A DNA stretch of 64,000 bases from Brachypodius melanocephalos (Eukaryota; Chordata; Aves; Passeriformes; Pycnonotidae), in assembly GCA_013398615.1 (NCBI GenBank), contig VZSR01002420.1:4140627-4204626 (forward strand), in the 5' to 3' direction. The position numbers and the translations under genes were made by a program. Below the pieces are notes generated by a model that saw nothing but the letters and a program-made list of their open reading frames with translations, searched no databases and had not been told where the DNA came from. Positions within the stretch are counted from its first letter, which is position 1. Each line of letters opens with the position of its first letter. This document shows positions 11,104 to 41,600 of the stretch, in pieces.

Positions 11104-14100
11104 AAAAAGTGCAATGTACAGAACTTAATGATTCTGATTATATCACTAACTCGACTGAAAGCATGTTTTCATGTATGAAAATTCCTCTTTAGTTTGCTTA
11201 CACTTTGACAGCAAGTGATTTAATCTGGACTCTTGGAAACTTTACAAGACTTACTTTTAGTTAGGTTTTAGAGTATTCAATCTAATCGAAGATTTTTCTT
11301 TACATCCTCCATCTGAACGACTTCAATTAAAATAAATCACAAGCTGAGGGTTGTTACTTTCTAAAGAGGTATTAAACCCATATTACTTTGAATGAAACTT
11401 TATGATAATAATCTTATAAGAGAGCACTTTTAAATTTTATTGCTTTCAGCACAGAAACGAAGGTTTTGATATTTTCTGTGCCAGTAACTGAAAGTAATTG
11501 TTTTTTCCTTGTAGTGAATGTTCATGAAGACAAGAACAGATAGCAAACTGGCTAGATACAGCTAATATATCACCCTGTTAAGTGGTCATGTTTATTTAAA
11601 TATTTAATATTTAAATCTTATATGGGTTTGGAAAGCCATAATTCAGATGAGCCTGGAAAAGCTCTATATTTATTTACTAAGAAGAAGGAAAAAGTAAAAG
11701 GCAACCTAATGCTAAGAGCAGCCTAAGGAGTGAACCTGGATTAATTGAGAGCTTTTAATAAGCAAAAGGGCACTGGCAAATCTGAAATCACTGGTATTCA
11801 ATTCTACTCTTTTAACTTCTTCTTCATGCTAAAATATTTAATAAACAATAATATCAATTGTTGGAGCAATTCTTCTGAAAGAAAGAATTATTTCAGTGCA
11901 ATGTGAAGCAGGTTAGTAAGCCTGGTTTCAGAGCAGTATGAATGGCTTTTCAGGAGGAGGCAGAAGGCTACTGCCTTATTTTCAAAACTGATAGTGTTAA
12001 TTCTGTAAACAATTGTTTAGTTAATTCTGTAACATATTTACATATACTTGGACAACTGCATGATATAGGCTCCTGACTTTTCAAATGGCACATGTAAAAG
12101 GCCCATGACACTAACTTGGGGATTGTGACTTATTATTCACAGTGTACAAAGGGCTTATAAAGTTCTTCAAGCAAAGATTAACAAGTGCCTGAGTGCTTGC
12201 TGACCCTCTAGTTCTCACCACAGGCCTGCATATTTTACTGATGAAGCCACTACCATTGGCTGGATGCTTTCTGCTGCATAAAAAATGTCATCATCTTTCT
12301 TGACTTCTGTGCTGGTAGATAAAATAAGAGCCTTATAGGCTGTATACTAACCACCTGTGAGGAAAGACATTTGTTTAATTTCTGTTTTCCAGGAGGCATT
12401 GAGAAATGTGCTCGTGGAGTAGCACCACACTAAAGCAGAGAATAAATCAATAAAAAGGTTTGCAGTTCTGTGTTGTTCCAGTACAGAGGAAAAAAAAACA
12501 TAAAAGACAGAAAATTTATGTCAGGTGGACACTGTAAGCTACAAACAATAACGATAATGAATATATCCAGTAGAGGAGGAAGAAAGAAAACAATTAAGAT
12601 AGCATCACAAAAAAAATTTAAATTATGTATTTCTATCTCTTGTCTTCAGAGACTAAATAGTTACAGATTAAGAGCTCAAAACAACAGTTTCTTTACATGT
12701 GAAAACAGATGGATAGACTCAAGGGCAGCCTAACCTAGCCTGCTAAAATAAGCAAACTGTGCTCCTCCAGCTTCATGCATTTCCTTCATATTTCAAGAGA
12801 AATAATCTTTGCCTCCATAAGGTTTTGAGTCATGTCTGGTTCATTCTCAAGAAAGCTGCCTTGCCAAAATCTTAGTCACCCTGCTTCTTCAAGAACACAA
12901 CACTGCAATTCCTCCCCCGCTCCCCAGTATTCTGAAATAGCCACCTGCCCTCTGGCTGCTTTTCCTCTGACCCAGTGGGCTCAGAGTCAAGTGCTGAGGA
13001 TGCAATACCCCACTGTGCATGGCTGCAGGCAGGCACTGCAGGTATCCTGATGGAGATTGTGTCTGGGTGCACACCAGCACCAGCCCAAGGTGAGTCAAAG
13101 GTCCTCAAATCATCCCTGATATGGACCTGTGCTAACATATATTCAGTTTGCAAATTTTCTCTGGGATGCTGATAAACACTACAAGTATTCAAACTTTTAT
13201 TTCCTGGAAATAAAAATTTCAGTATTCCTTGCTACAGTGCCAGGTTTTCTGCACACTTCGTACAAATGGTCTTCTAAAAGAGAACATCATAATTTGGAAA
13301 ATTTTAAAAAAAGTGAATAGTTTTCTCATATTAACTGGCAAATGCCATTTTTGTAAGAATCAACTTGCTGCCTCTTGAACATTCAGGGATGTGCAAGTGC
13401 TCACTTTGCATTCAGCTGTGTCTTTTTACACAAAAGGTACATAGCAGGAGGACAGAGTATAATCTGGTTATGTGAATAACAGCAATGCCAACAAAGACTC
13501 CTGGAGCTGCTCCCCTAGGTCTTCCATGTGACACACCTCCTTCTGCTAAATAATCTGTGATTATGATTCTTACAGACATGAACAACTTCTTTCAACCTAA
13601 TTATTTCCCTCCTTTTTTAAAATTTGTTCCCCTGTCAGACAGACCTTATTTTCATCTCCCTGTGCCATAAAAAAAGGGAGAAGTCTCCTGAACGTAAATG
13701 CTTTTCCTCTCCCAGTTCACATCACCCTCCTCTTCTTGCTGGACATGAAATTACAACCAGTTAAGACAGTCAAAGCCCTTGTCAAACCTGTTTCTTCACT
13801 TAACTGTTTCAAATAACTAAGCCAGGAAACACAGCTGGCCTTTATTATACAGCTGTGGCATCACAGGAACACTGAGAGAAATGGAAATTCCTTTCCAGTG
13901 CTTGCCAGCTCTGCCTCTCTGCAGCACAAGGTTTCTCCTGGCTGCATTTTCCTGCACACAGACTTCTGAAACTGGGGAGTTGGGGAATTCAGTCTGACAG
14001 CATCCACCTCAGCTCCAGGAAAAGCTGATGGCAGTACAGAAGTGTGCTTATCTCAGACTTTGGAATGATCTGGTAATTTCAGGTTTAGCCTGAAAGGAGC

Positions 14101-14430
14101 ATTCTTTTCCTTTGAGTGTTTCTCAGAGTTTACATCACACAACTCTCCATGCAATAGCGAAATGCAGCAGCCTGAGCAGCACACAGAGGCATTTTTGGCA
14201 GTGTTTTTATTTTGAAAATACTTCAAATGTGACTTCCCAGAAAACAAAGCCTAACTCGCCTCACTGGAAATTATTTTTTTTCAAAACTAGAAGTCTTAAA
14301 AACTGAACAGGAGGTAAAACAAATTCTAACTCAGTAAGAGTTTAATATTGTTGATTTGTTTTTTATGGATAATTCCTTAATGAACATTTTGTCCCCTGTG
14401 AGTCTCTGCTAATCTTTAACTGTTTGCATG
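11104..14430. other. Intergenic sequence, no gene recognised
   Basis: AT-rich sequence between the duplicated segment and the ABCG2-like relic exons. I looked for further ABCG2-like exons (motifs such as FSIPRYG, GQSVVSVA, ISGYYR) and saw none. Short open frames near 12.5-13.3 kb resemble nothing I recognise. Confidence 0.5.
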
Positions 14431-14516
14431 ACTTTGCAAATGAATGAAATTACTGGTCTCAACTTTTGTCAAAATGTCACCAGCAGAACTGTGGCTGATA
14501 CAAACTGTCACGATTG
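14431..14516 (+). pseudogene. Relic exon resembling the penultimate coding exon of ABCG2
   Basis: Translates as TLQMNEITGLNFCQNVTS followed by RTVADTNCHDW, matching the ABCG2 exon at 7342-7436 (ALQINEFTGLEFCGSN...). Over the first 36 aligned bases about 26 are identical, with many differences at third codon positions, which suggests past protein-level constraint. The cysteine pattern is closer to human ABCG2 than this window's own gene is: NFC, an N-V-T sequon, then NC. The expected splice acceptor has become tg instead of ag and the donor is weak, so I call it a decayed exon of a tandem paralogue. Confidence 0.65.
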
Positions 14517-15118
14517 GTCCTTAGGCAATCTTATTGCTTTTATTACTAATGACTTTTTCAGAGCCACACAAACCCAGTACACTCCCCACATCTCAAAACC
14601 CTTCTTGCTCCCTTCCTGGCACCCCACTGCTCTGAAAGACCTGAACACCTGGCTGTAGGAAACCTGCTCTCACACTTCATCCAAATCCAGGCCTGTTACA
14701 GAAGACACAAGTTTGCTGCTCTTCACCTCGTGGGATGCAGTTTCAGTCTCCCTGAGTATTCCTTGGAGAAGAAACAAAGCAGAAGAGCTGCCAGAATCCC
14801 CAATGCAAGGAAAACTTGTGATGCCACTGCTGTTTTAGCATTACTGGTGCTTAAGCAGCATGTTTGTAGCAGCCTTTTGATGCAAGCTGGAAGCAGCTGA
14901 GTGTGTGTTAAGTGTGAGGAGACACATAGAAAACACAACACTTTTGAATGTCAGCCTGTCACCTGAACCATTAAGCTGTCACTCCATCTTTCTGTACCTA
15001 TTTTGCATGATCAGTGCTTAAAACCTGGCAGTCCTTGTTATACAAGTGACAATTGCTTGCAGATCTTTTATCATAACCTTTTTCTCATTTTTTTGACCAA
15101 GTTTTTCTTCTTGTTTAG

Positions 15119-15281
15119 ATTTACTGGAGAAGAATGCTGGAATACACAAGGCATCCAAATAATGCCTATGGACAAGGAAGAATTACTCCGAAAAGCTCTT
15201 ATTCCACGTATGCATCTCAAACTGCAGTTCCTGAAGAAACCTTCCAAAACCAGCAATGTTACAGCATATGCACAGTGTTAA
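15119..15281 (+). pseudogene. Relic exon resembling the last coding exon of ABCG2
   Basis: Begins at an AG acceptor (15117-15118) preceded by a T-rich tract, within two or three bases of the homologous border of ABCG2 exon 7931-8081. It reads TGEECWNTQGIQIMP and, after a stretch about six residues shorter than ABCG2, HLKLQFLKK; ABCG2 has TGEDYLRSQGIDFSP and YLKLYFMKK. The frame runs 14 residues past the normal end to TAA at 15279-15281. The last transmembrane segment between the two motifs is replaced by charged residues (DKEELLRKALIPR), so a working membrane domain is unlikely. Several overlapping AATAAA-like hexamers follow at once. It lies about 600 bp after the other relic exon, similar to the 495-bp intron in ABCG2. 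Confidence 0.65.
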
Positions 15282-15888
15282 ATAAACAAATAAATAAAAT
15301 TCCTACTTCCTACGCACTTTCACAGTGCAGTGACAAAAGGCTTAATATACTTAATAAATCCAGTATGTATGTATTTCATTGAAGATTGAGATGCGTTTAC
15401 ATTAATCACTCCATTTTCATTGATACAGTTTCATTAATACAGCTGTTCAGAGAGAACCATGGGTCTTACAAGGGAGCCTGGGCTTTCCAAGCTCTATTCA
15501 AACCCTCCAGATGCCATACTATTCCCTCCTGAAACAAGGGAAAAAATAAAGGGGAATAGAGTGAAAAAAAAAATTAAATTACACAACAAGTAATGAAGAG
15601 ACAGTTATTAGCAGTGGGAGCTGCTACCTGTAATAGCAGAAAGCAGACCTGCGCACTTGCAGAAACATAGATCTGAAATAAAGTGTTAAAAAAGGACTGT
15701 TTGGGCAATGAAGCAGTAGGATCAGCCCAGCCCTCTGTGTTCATTCACACCCTCTACTCCCTTTAGTAGATAATCTGAGAATAAGGTATGAGATAAAAGT
15801 AACACAAATAAAATGTAGGATTCTTCATGTTCCATTATAAACAATCCAAGTGTAGGCACAATGTTTGCTTCGTAGATTACATAAAATG
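15282..15888. other. Intergenic spacer between relic exons and the PKD2 3' end
   Basis: AT-rich sequence starting with clustered AATAAA hexamers just after the relic stop. No gene is recognised. Confidence 0.5.
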
Positions 15889-18384
15889 TTTATTAGGAAG
15901 TAAAGTGCTCAGTTTTACAGATCAATACATTCTTGATCACTGTAGAAGACTTCGATAATTAACAGCTCCCTAATAAGACCAAACACTGTACATTACTATG
16001 CAAAACACTGTACCTTTGTAATAAGCGACAAATAACACTAAAACTGAAAAATGCATCAATAAAATGGTTGTAACATTTGTCAAGTGGCAATGCACTTACT
16101 GCAAGACCCACTGTCAACACACACGGGTACCCCATGGAAACTTATTGCACTTCAAGATGAAGTTTGTTATCAAGTAACGACACGTTACAGAAACACACCC
16201 CAACAAATACAGCCATAATGCAAACATTTCCATAATAAACATATATGTACAAATGAAAGGTGAACTGAGTGACTGAATTTACATTTTGAAAGACACTTTT
16301 TGGATATGAATATAAAGACAAGGCTCTGTATATTCAAATTGCTTTGGTATCATATTTTCTATTTTCCTTGCACACCAGCTGACCATGTGTACAGCTGGTG
16401 TTTCTTTTTGGTCTGTTTGTTTACAGTCAGAAATGCAGTTCAACACTGAAAAGCTTTCCTCAGAAAGGTTTCTGAGATGTAAAACCCTTCAATCAAGGCA
16501 AGGGAGAGCTTAATCTGAATGCCCTCATGCCACACAAATGCCCTACCCACTGTGCTGTGCACTGTTTTGGCAAGTTCACAAGGACTCTTGTGAAACAGTA
16601 TTTCTTCCCAATGCAGGAAAAAATAACCCATACAAGAACCACAACCTGTTCTCCTACATTATTCTGTTCCTGAGACACAGCTACTGTGAAATTCCAATAC
16701 TGAATTTCCTCCTCTCCCACCTTACATTAATCAGGTTTCTGTGCGTACGGTCTCTCGTAAAATTAAAAATGGAAAGGCGTGAATTCTATTTAATTTTAGC
16801 AAGTTCCCTGGTTAGAGGAAAGGCATTCTGAGCCACTGCTCATCCAGGCAATGCCATTGCAAGAATATATGGAACATGGAAACTCTGGCTAAGCAGCACT
16901 CCCACAAGAATGAAGAGGTAACAACTGCTTGTTGAAACAGAAGGCACCAACATAACACATTATGCTACTCACACTTTGTTAAACTGGCCCTTTTTCCTCT
17001 AGACACCCTACTAACAGCTGAGACGTGGTTGATTACGTGGCTTTCCACTTCCCTTTTCACCAGCTCTCAGTCTTTAAACACCAGACAGCTGCCATCTTCA
17101 GGAAAAAAGCACAATTGACAGCCTCCCTCCTAAAGCAGCATTCCACACATGGAAACACGCTGCTAGGCAAAACGCCGAACACTGCCTCAGTGCTCTCTGT
17201 AGGAAACCAAGAGAATTCCCATGTTGCATGTCCTTTGAAAAATAAAGCTTCTGTGACACAAAGCAGAGGGAATTAAATACTAAAAATTAGTGACTATAGT
17301 ACAAACACCTTCCCAAAGGAATCCTGTGTTGCACCTCAGCAGAGAAGTCTGTGTAGAAATGTACCTCATAATTTTACAAGCAGTTCAGTTAAATGTCAAT
17401 ACAGACCACATAGTTTAGATGTGATTAGAACCTCACATGGCACAAGATCAGATTTTCCCAACTTTCAGAAACTTCTCTGCCCCTTTTACTGTCACATGCA
17501 AGAAAACCTTAGTGTTTTTAAGTTTTGCATGCTTTTAAATAATGTATTTTATGCAAAGTAGCTGTATTTATCAAAGAACCTCTGGAATATTTATCACTTA
17601 GATAACGAAAAAATAGCATTAAAAAATGGGCACTTTTCAACATAGCTGAAAATTATTGTTAGTTGGGCATGAAGAGGCAGTTCTCAAATATTTCTTCCAA
17701 AATGCTAACTACAATGCATTCAGTTTCTACCACAGAATTATGTAATTTACAGTTGTACAAACTAAGTGCACTTTCTTCTGCTTAAAGAAATGTATCTCTC
17801 AAAACAGGAAAAAATGAGTATTTTAAATTAAGTAAAATATTAGTATATCAAGAAAAACTCAGAAAGAAAAGTAGAAGCTCGTATTTAAAAAAAAAGTGCT
17901 ATTTTATCTGTCAGCTGTTATAATAAGACAAACTGATGCCATGTTATTTTAAAATTTGCTTTTAAAAGCCTTTAAACATCATACTTTCCAAGAGGAAGGA
18001 GAAAATTAACAGCCTTTTAGTGTGCCAGCCACTGCACATTATTTTGTCTGAAGCTTGCTGCCCTTGTGCAAGTGTTCCCAACAATATTTTTATGGAATCA
18101 GATTCCTGTCCTGGTAGATTTTGTCCTACCTGATACCACTCAGTTTCCTGCAGTTTTGATTCCAAGGGTGACACTCTCACTGCTGGCATTACACATGGCT
18201 TACACAGGCATGAAAATGATTTATGGACCGGATATTTACTTTCCCCCAGCAGTGAAAGATGGCCTCGGTGGTCTGAGGACCAGAGATCAGAGAGGTCGGA
18301 GTGATCAGATCCATCCCCTCCTGCTGGGGCATTTGCTGGCTGAATACTGACCTGAAACATCTGGGATCACCTACACAGCTCAAG
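15889..18384 (-). terminator. PKD2: PKD2 3' UTR ending at a poly(A) signal
   Basis: TTTATT at 15889-15894 is AATAAA on the minus strand and is the best signal I found below the PKD2 stop at 18385. It implies a 3' UTR of about 2.5 kb, comparable with the long UTR of mammalian PKD2. The segment is AT-rich with no coding signal. Confidence 0.55.
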
Positions 18385-36647
<18,263 letters not shown>

Positions 36648-37025
36648 CGGCCCTGCCGCCGCCGCCGCCCCTTCCCCGCCCTCCGGCGGAAAGCCCGGGG
36701 TACGGAGGGAGATGTAGTCGCCCTGGCTCCCGGCGGGAGCGCCGGCCGGGACCTCCTTCCCGCCCTCCTTCTCCTCCTCCCACGCCTCCCTCCCTTCTCC
36801 GAGGCAACTCCGGACCGCCCCGGCGGTAGCGGTGCGGGGGCCGGCGCTGGGTGTTCGGAGTCCCGCTCATCCTCGGCGTAAGTAGGAGGAGGCCTCGCGA
36901 AGAGGCTGTACTGGTTAAATTTGTGGGGAACAGCGATTTCACATCATTTGAAGAAGAAGTATTAAAGCTACCCCCGCCCGGCCCGAGCCCCAGTGAACAA
37001 CAACGCGGGTACAGGGGGTTGAGGT

Positions 37026-37270
37026 TTTATTTAATTCCCGTTACAGCAAAACACCGCCCGGCAGCGCAGGGAGCAGCGTGCCCGAGGGGCGACGCTCGCC
37101 CGCCGTGTCCCACAGCCTTCGCCGGCACAACCCCAGGGGCCACGGACCGCCCCGAACCCCAAAAGTCACCACGCGAACTACATTAACAATCAGTTCCCCG
37201 AGATGAAGCTACTCTCCGCCTCCCTTAGGTAGGGATTGAAAAAGAAGGGAAATATTATTTTTGTCACCCT
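37026..37270 (-). terminator. SPP1: SPP1 3' UTR with poly(A) signal
   Basis: TTTATT at 37026-37031 is AATAAA on the minus strand, about 240 bases after the SPP1 stop, followed downstream by GU-rich gcgttgttgttc. This gives a short 3' UTR and puts SPP1 cleavage about 360 bp from the PKD2 start codon. Confidence 0.7.
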
Positions 37271-40116
37271 TTAAATGGTGACTTCATTACTTTCGATGCT
37301 GTGACGATCCTGAGAATCCTCGGCGCTTTCCAGGGTTTGGTTGCTGATATCGTCAGAGAGCTCAGCTGACACGCGGTCCTGGCTCTCCCTGCTTTCCACA
37401 CTCGGCTGGCTGTCCTCTTTCTCCTTGCTTTCCACACTCGAGAGGCTGTCCCCTCGGATACCAGACTTGCTGCTGTCACCTTGTGCCTCGTGACTGTCGG
37501 ATTTGTGCCAGCTGTCGTTTTCCAAACTCCGGTCACGCGGATCGCTGTCCTGCTCGCTGCTGTCCCGCCCGTGGCTCTGCTCAGACCATATCACGCTGCT
37601 GGCATGCTTCCTCAGGGAGCCGCGGGGAGCAGAATCCTCCCGGGAGACAGAGCGCTGGCTGTCTGCATCCGTGTAGCTCTCATCTTCCTCAGTGGCATCA
37701 TAGATGAGCTGTGTTAGAGAGCAGAACAAGAGCCATTGTCACTCCTGAGGAACTGCTCCGCCAAGTGCTGCACTAACGCAGGCTGCTCAGGCTGCGGGGA
37801 CGCTCACAGCCTGCATGATGAACCTCTGCCTGGAGATACTCTGGTGTTTTATGGAGTTACATGAACCTTTCACATTATGAGATACTCTCATTTGCTCCTG
37901 GCCTCAGATTTCACGTGGGCAAGTACATCGTGACTTGTACTTGTAAGTGCAAGTTTTGCACAGCTTGCAGCAGCAGGCTGCCCTCCTGCCCCGGTGCATG
38001 GGCAGCCACCGAGACCCCCTGATCTGTGGTATCCACAGAAAGGAAATGCATTCCTTCACTTATGCCTACTTTTCCCCATACCAGTTTTCAAAACCGACTC
38101 CCATAAAATGCCATGCCCATTTTCAAGTTTGCTCCCCATTTCCAAGAACATGGGTGCCACTGCTCAGTGCTATTTACCTTTTTGTTAGCTTTGTGGAGTT
38201 TGCTAGACTTCAACAGTGCAGCTTTTGCCCTCAACAGTGCAGCTTTTGCCCTCATCCTGTAGCCCACACTGTCACCTCTGCCAGCATTGTCTCCCCGGGT
38301 GAAAGGAAAAGTGGGGAGTGGCTCAGTTACTGGAATGTCTGTGGGAAAACTCGTGACCACCTCCTCGGATTCATCTGTGTCATTGGAATCATTGTCATCG
38401 TCATCATCATCATCCACATCTTCATGGCTCTTGCTTGACACATCAGGAAAGTGCTGGAAAACATTTATTAAACATCAGGCAAATGAAGAGGGATGTGAGA
38501 GGTGCAGACTGGTGTCTGTCCTATTCACCCAGGGCTTAGGCACTGCTGAGGAGCTACATACAGGCATTGCACTGAGTTCACCTCACCCTGCCTGCAGTTT
38601 TATTTTGGGAGAGCTGTTACTGCAAGAACCACACTTGGGTGAGGAAAAACAAGAGCTGCTACACACTGGTTGCCCTGCAACACTCAGCTGATGTGTTGAC
38701 CTTCAAAACACTTACCAGTTGTTCTGGGACATCCACACTTTCTTCTGAAGAGTAAAGGGTCTGAAAGCAACACAAAGCTCAATCTTAGTACACAAAGGCA
38801 TAAACTGTGGGACTGATGAGTATGTTGGCTATTCTTTAAGCACTTAATCATAACTTGCAAATCTTGGCATGGAAAGATGCTCTGCTTTCTCTTCCAGTTG
38901 GGTGCCTGTACCTGCTGAGATGATGCCAGGTCACTCTGTGGGTGCTGCTGGCTCTCCTGAGAGTGAGAATTCACGTGGTCGTTGTCATATCTGTGCAAGT
39001 GATGGCCCCTGGAGTCCTTCAAGGGAAAATGAAAGGGAGGGGTTAATCCTCAAAGGAGCAGCAAAGCTGCTTCATCCCAACCTGTGCTTTCAGGCAGATG
39101 TGGCATCTGCAGTACACAGTCCTTCTGTATGGGATGTGTCCTCAGCTATTCATTGCAGTAGGAAGAGGACTCAGAACAAGCCCTTGTCCCAGATGATCAC
39201 TGTACTCAAAAGATAGAGATGTGCCTCTCTCACTGGAAGAACCTGGGCAAATTTAGATCAGTTTCTCCAGCCTGTTTTTATTGAGTGGAATCTGGAGTTG
39301 TGTCTAACAATCACTGTTTCTGCTGATTCTTAGGCTCTTTCTGGAGGGTGATTTATCTTCCACATCCTGAAGGCTCTAAACTAAATGCAGTAGCTGGTTC
39401 TCAGAGCCAAGAATTGATTTTACAAGGGTAACAGCTGGCAGTGGAGAATAAACTAAAGAGCTATGTACAAGACTGAAAGCAGTTCACTTACATCACCCCC
39501 CCCAAAAAACAAAACAAAACAAAAAAGGATATTGGACTAAGGTGCTCCTCCAACACCAAATATTGTCATCTGATCCACACTAATGAATATGGGTTATAGT
39601 AATTTTGCCATCCTGCAGTCCCTTTCTCTTTTTAATTAACAGCTAACACATTTTTCATTAAAAAAGAGATTTCCATTGCTGGTCCAGAAATAGAACTAAT
39701 GAAAGTCCACAACCAGGACACACAGGAAAAAGTGTGTGGACATCAGTGGCTCTCTGCTTTGAAACTGGCTCATAACAGCCAGGTGAGGAGATGTTCTGCA
39801 AGCATCTACAATCATAGAAGAAGGACCAGAAAATATGTTTTGGAGGAAAACAAACAAACAAAATATCGAAAAGTACTTATCAAAGAAAATTAGCAGAAAG
39901 ACAAAATGAGCTTACATATTTTTCTTCGGAGCTGGCAGAAATGGCATGCTGCTTGGACTGAATCACCTAGAAGGGAGAAAAGAGAAAAAACATCAGTATT
40001 TCTTGCTGATGTGCAAAGGAAATTATGCAAGTGCTGGGGAATGGTGTTTGTGATTTACTCACAGGCCATGCAGAGGTGATGCTGATAAGGCATAAACACA
40101 AAACTGCCACCTTCAT
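37271..40116 (-). CDS. SPP1: SPP1, osteopontin, complete coding region
   Basis: Secreted acidic phosphoprotein of bone, eggshell and many fluids; binds mineral, integrins and CD44. Coding exons: 40063-40116 (ATG), 39916-39966, 38912-39016, 38716-38760, 38178-38453, 37271-37708 (TAA at 37273-37271). All introns are phase 0, typical of the SCPP family, giving 322 residues (chicken about 264; the last exon is enlarged). Signal peptide MKVAVLCLCLISITSA. SSEEKY and YSSEES are casein-kinase-like phosphorylation exons. Exon 38178-38453 has seven Asp (99-105) and two RGD motifs (138-140, 144-146; RGDNAGRGDSVGY). A 21-bp tandem duplication doubles RAKAALL (153-166). The last exon is rich in S/D/E and ends with NQTLESAEDSQDRHSIESNE, nearly as in chicken. 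It lies head-to-tail upstream of PKD2. Confidence 0.97.
38211..38252 (-). repeat. SPP1: 21-bp tandem duplication within SPP1 coding sequence
   Basis: Two identical 21-bp units, 38211-38231 and 38232-38252, encode RAKAALL twice directly after RGDSVGYRM. The frame is preserved. Confidence 0.97.
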
Positions 40117-40381
40117 TGTGAAATTTTACCTAGAAAATATTTTGAAACAGTATGTCAATGAAGTAAAGTGCCACAAAAATGCTATTTGCTAATCCACAAA
40201 AAGGCTTTTCCTTTATCCTGGTGTGCTTCACTGTGCCAAGACCAGGTCCCTGCTGTGGATTCAACTTGCCCATGCTAATTTTATTTCTTCTATCCCCCAT
40301 CACCACTTCCCACCCACCTTGTAATGACTTAGCAGCTCAAAAAGCTACAAGATTTTTTAAACTGAATACTGAGAAGAGCTG

Positions 40382-40411
40382 CTGAAAAGGTGATCACTGA
40401 AAAGGTGATCT
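40382..40411. repeat. 15-bp tandem duplication in SPP1 intron 1
   Basis: ctgaaaaggtgatca at 40382-40396 is followed by ctgaaaaggtgatct at 40397-40411. It brings two AGGTGA hexamers into direct repeat with a 9-base spacer. Confidence 0.9.
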
Positions 40412-41397
40412 GACTCCTGGTGTCTACTGACTTGCACAGGCAAAAGAAAAGCTCTGTATAAAACTGTTATAAATATAATCTTTGGTTTATCTTCATTCAT
40501 TTAACACAATATTTTTAAAAAAGAGGCAGGTGAAGGTGAACAATTTGTATTCTCTTGCCAGCTATTTAAAAACTAGTTTTTAGGGCTGTTAACTTGAGTT
40601 GCTGAGTAAAGTCAGTTTATATGAACATAAATTGCTCTTATTGATAGACCTGCATTTCTCCCTCCAGAAGTTTGAACAAAATAACCTGTGTTTCCAAACA
40701 AGGGATTAAGTGAAATAGCTGCTCCCATAGCTGCTCATGTTGCAGCTTTAGTAATTTAATAAATAACTGATTCCTGCTGAAATTAGGAGAGCTATAGTAA
40801 ATTTAAGTGCTTACTGACCAGTTCCCAGAATAAGAAACATCCCTTAGACTTTAAACCAATCTACTGATTAACAGTAGTCATTCAAAACATTGTTAAGTCA
40901 CAGCAGGAAAGAAAGCTGCTTGGGACATTTAAAATGCATTAGTAAGGCTGGCCCTGAGACAGGACACTGTAACAGAGGTATTGCAATTTAAAGTTCCACA
41001 GAGAAGTGTGACTGTCCCATCCACTTAGGATTGTGCAGCACAAACTGTGAACTTGCCAGGAGAAACAAGGACAGTGCCAGGCAGTGGTTACATGAGGAAG
41101 AAAGATTTCTGTGTTCAAGCACTAGCTCTGAGTTTCTAGTGCATGATTTGGTGGCAGGGTTTCCAGTAACCTTCTCCCAACGTCTATCAGCACACAAATT
41201 TAAAATTGTGATTATGTGTAATACCTGGCACTGCTAAAGCAACCTTGCTCCTATGAAAACACACCATTTTCCACAGAGAAATATTGAACATCCCTGCCCA
41301 GTGAAGCAGTTTTCAAAGGTCTGCTCAGTGTTTCCTAGGCTAAAGCTGCAGATGGATTGGCACATCCAATCAAGTAAAAAAAGCAAAAATAATTTAC

Positions 41398-41508
41398 CTT
41401 TTCTGGTGCTGTAGGAGTCAGCCAGGACAAGAGCACTGTTAGTGATCCCAGCAGCAGCTCCAGCCAGTTGGCTCCCAGCAGCTCTGGCTTTCTCCCCTCG
41501 TCCCCTGC
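41398..41508 (-). other. SPP1: SPP1 non-coding exon 1 (5' UTR)
   Basis: The donor gtaaat on the minus strand (complement of 41392-41397) ends a GC-richer leader whose start is inferred about 27 bases downstream of the TTTAAA box. The next exon begins at an AG acceptor with 40129 and reaches the ATG at 40116. A leader exon with the ATG near the start of exon 2 is the usual SPP1 layout. Confidence 0.65.
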
Positions 41509-41600
41509 TGCCTGACATCTCTGAGCTCCGGGAATTTAAACCCTGTCCCAAGCACAGCCACCAATCCCCATGAGGCGGAAAAAGATGAGGTCATGAGGCT
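41509..41600 (-). promoter_or_regulatory. SPP1: SPP1 core promoter: TTTAAA box and inverted CCAAT
   Basis: A palindromic TTTAAA lies at 41535-41540, and CCAAT on the + strand at 41561-41565 (inverted with respect to SPP1). A TATA-like TTTAAA with a nearby inverted CCAAT box is the described arrangement of osteopontin promoters. The start site itself is inferred from spacing. Confidence 0.65.
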
